Positions 29,080 to 29,184 of a stretch of 29,184 nucleotides of DNA are shown piece by piece. A program made the translations under genes and the position numbers. Position 1 is the stretch's first letter; every line of letters begins with the position of its first letter. The notes beneath the pieces were generated by a model, which saw only the letters and a list, made by a program, of their open reading frames with translations, ran no database searches and was not told the DNA's origin. The stretch comes from Pelargonium nanum (lineage: Eukaryota > Streptophyta > Magnoliopsida > Geraniales > Geraniaceae): positions 1-29,184 of the forward strand of contig JAYMTF010000849.1 of NCBI GenBank assembly GCA_036897485.1, read 5' to 3'.

Positions 29080-29184
29080 TAGGGGTGGTCAAAAAATCGA
29101 ACCAAACCGTCACACTGAACCAAACCGTAAAAACTGAACCAAACCGTTGTAAAAAAAGTAAACCGCGGTATATAATAAAACCGA
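29080..29184. mobile_element. Left end of an hAT-like non-autonomous element, cut by the window edge
   Basis: TAGGGGTGGTCAAAAAATCG is a typical plant hAT-like terminus. It is followed by three copies of GAACCAAACCGT (about 29099, 29117 and 29136), spaced by about 18-19 bp, a usual subterminal repeat pattern. The right end lies outside the window, so length and target duplication are unknown. Confidence 0.6.

Noticed and set aside
1-29184. CRISPR array, operon, integrated phage or organelle insertion
   Set aside because: No regularly spaced repeats with unique spacers, no polycistronic layout, and no chloroplast or mitochondrial genes; all clear genes are intron-bearing or plant-specific nuclear types.

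Overview
This window reads as nuclear DNA of a eudicot plant. It is AT-rich, its genes have short GT-AG introns with T-rich acceptors, and every recognisable protein is a plant family member. The non-genic DNA carries plant MITEs (Stowaway, PIF/Harbinger, hAT-like) and a TRIM-type LTR fossil. The species cannot be told from the sequence. I see no bacterial, organellar or viral gene set, and no CRISPR array, tRNA or rRNA.

Layout. Six protein-coding genes are present. (1) 1-767, minus: the 5' two coding exons of PRMT10, a type I-like protein arginine methyltransferase, cut by the left edge. (2) 4007-5428, plus: an intronless membrane receptor-like kinase of the At5g20050 type with no ectodomain. 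(3) 8365-12096, plus: a 9-coding-exon acyl-protein thioesterase/carboxylesterase of the At5g20060 type, 257 aa. (4) 13141-15847, minus: a 4-exon DeSI/PPPDE deubiquitinase/deSUMOylase-like protein, 220 aa. (5) 17243-18343, minus: a DUF1644 zinc-finger protein, 366 aa in one coding exon, with a probable 1.7-kb 5'UTR intron and a short 3'UTR intron. (6) 21848-27116, minus: an 8-exon PB1-domain Raf-like MAPKKK, 1050 aa. All exon joins were made by hand from splice consensus, reading-frame phase and recalled family sequence.

The genes do not form a pathway. They act separately in arginine methylation, membrane-proximal phosphorylation, protein depalmitoylation or ester hydrolysis, ubiquitin/SUMO processing, stress-type zinc-finger functions and MAPKKK signalling. 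From memory, the kinase and thioesterase pair are also neighbours in Arabidopsis (At5g20050/At5g20060), which suggests a conserved block.

The most interesting material is structural. A tandem duplication in PRMT10 intron 1 copies a splice-donor-like motif. A piece of a kinase exon is copied into the adjacent intron of the PB1 kinase. A diverged ~245-bp repeat flanks the receptor-like kinase. A 31-codon upstream ORF precedes that kinase. Three small elements sit in introns (hAT-like in the thioesterase, Harbinger MITE and TRIM fossil in the PB1 kinase), and a textbook Stowaway MITE lies near the right end. I did not find a convincing undescribed biological system; this is an ordinary gene-rich plant region with some informative small-scale rearrangements.
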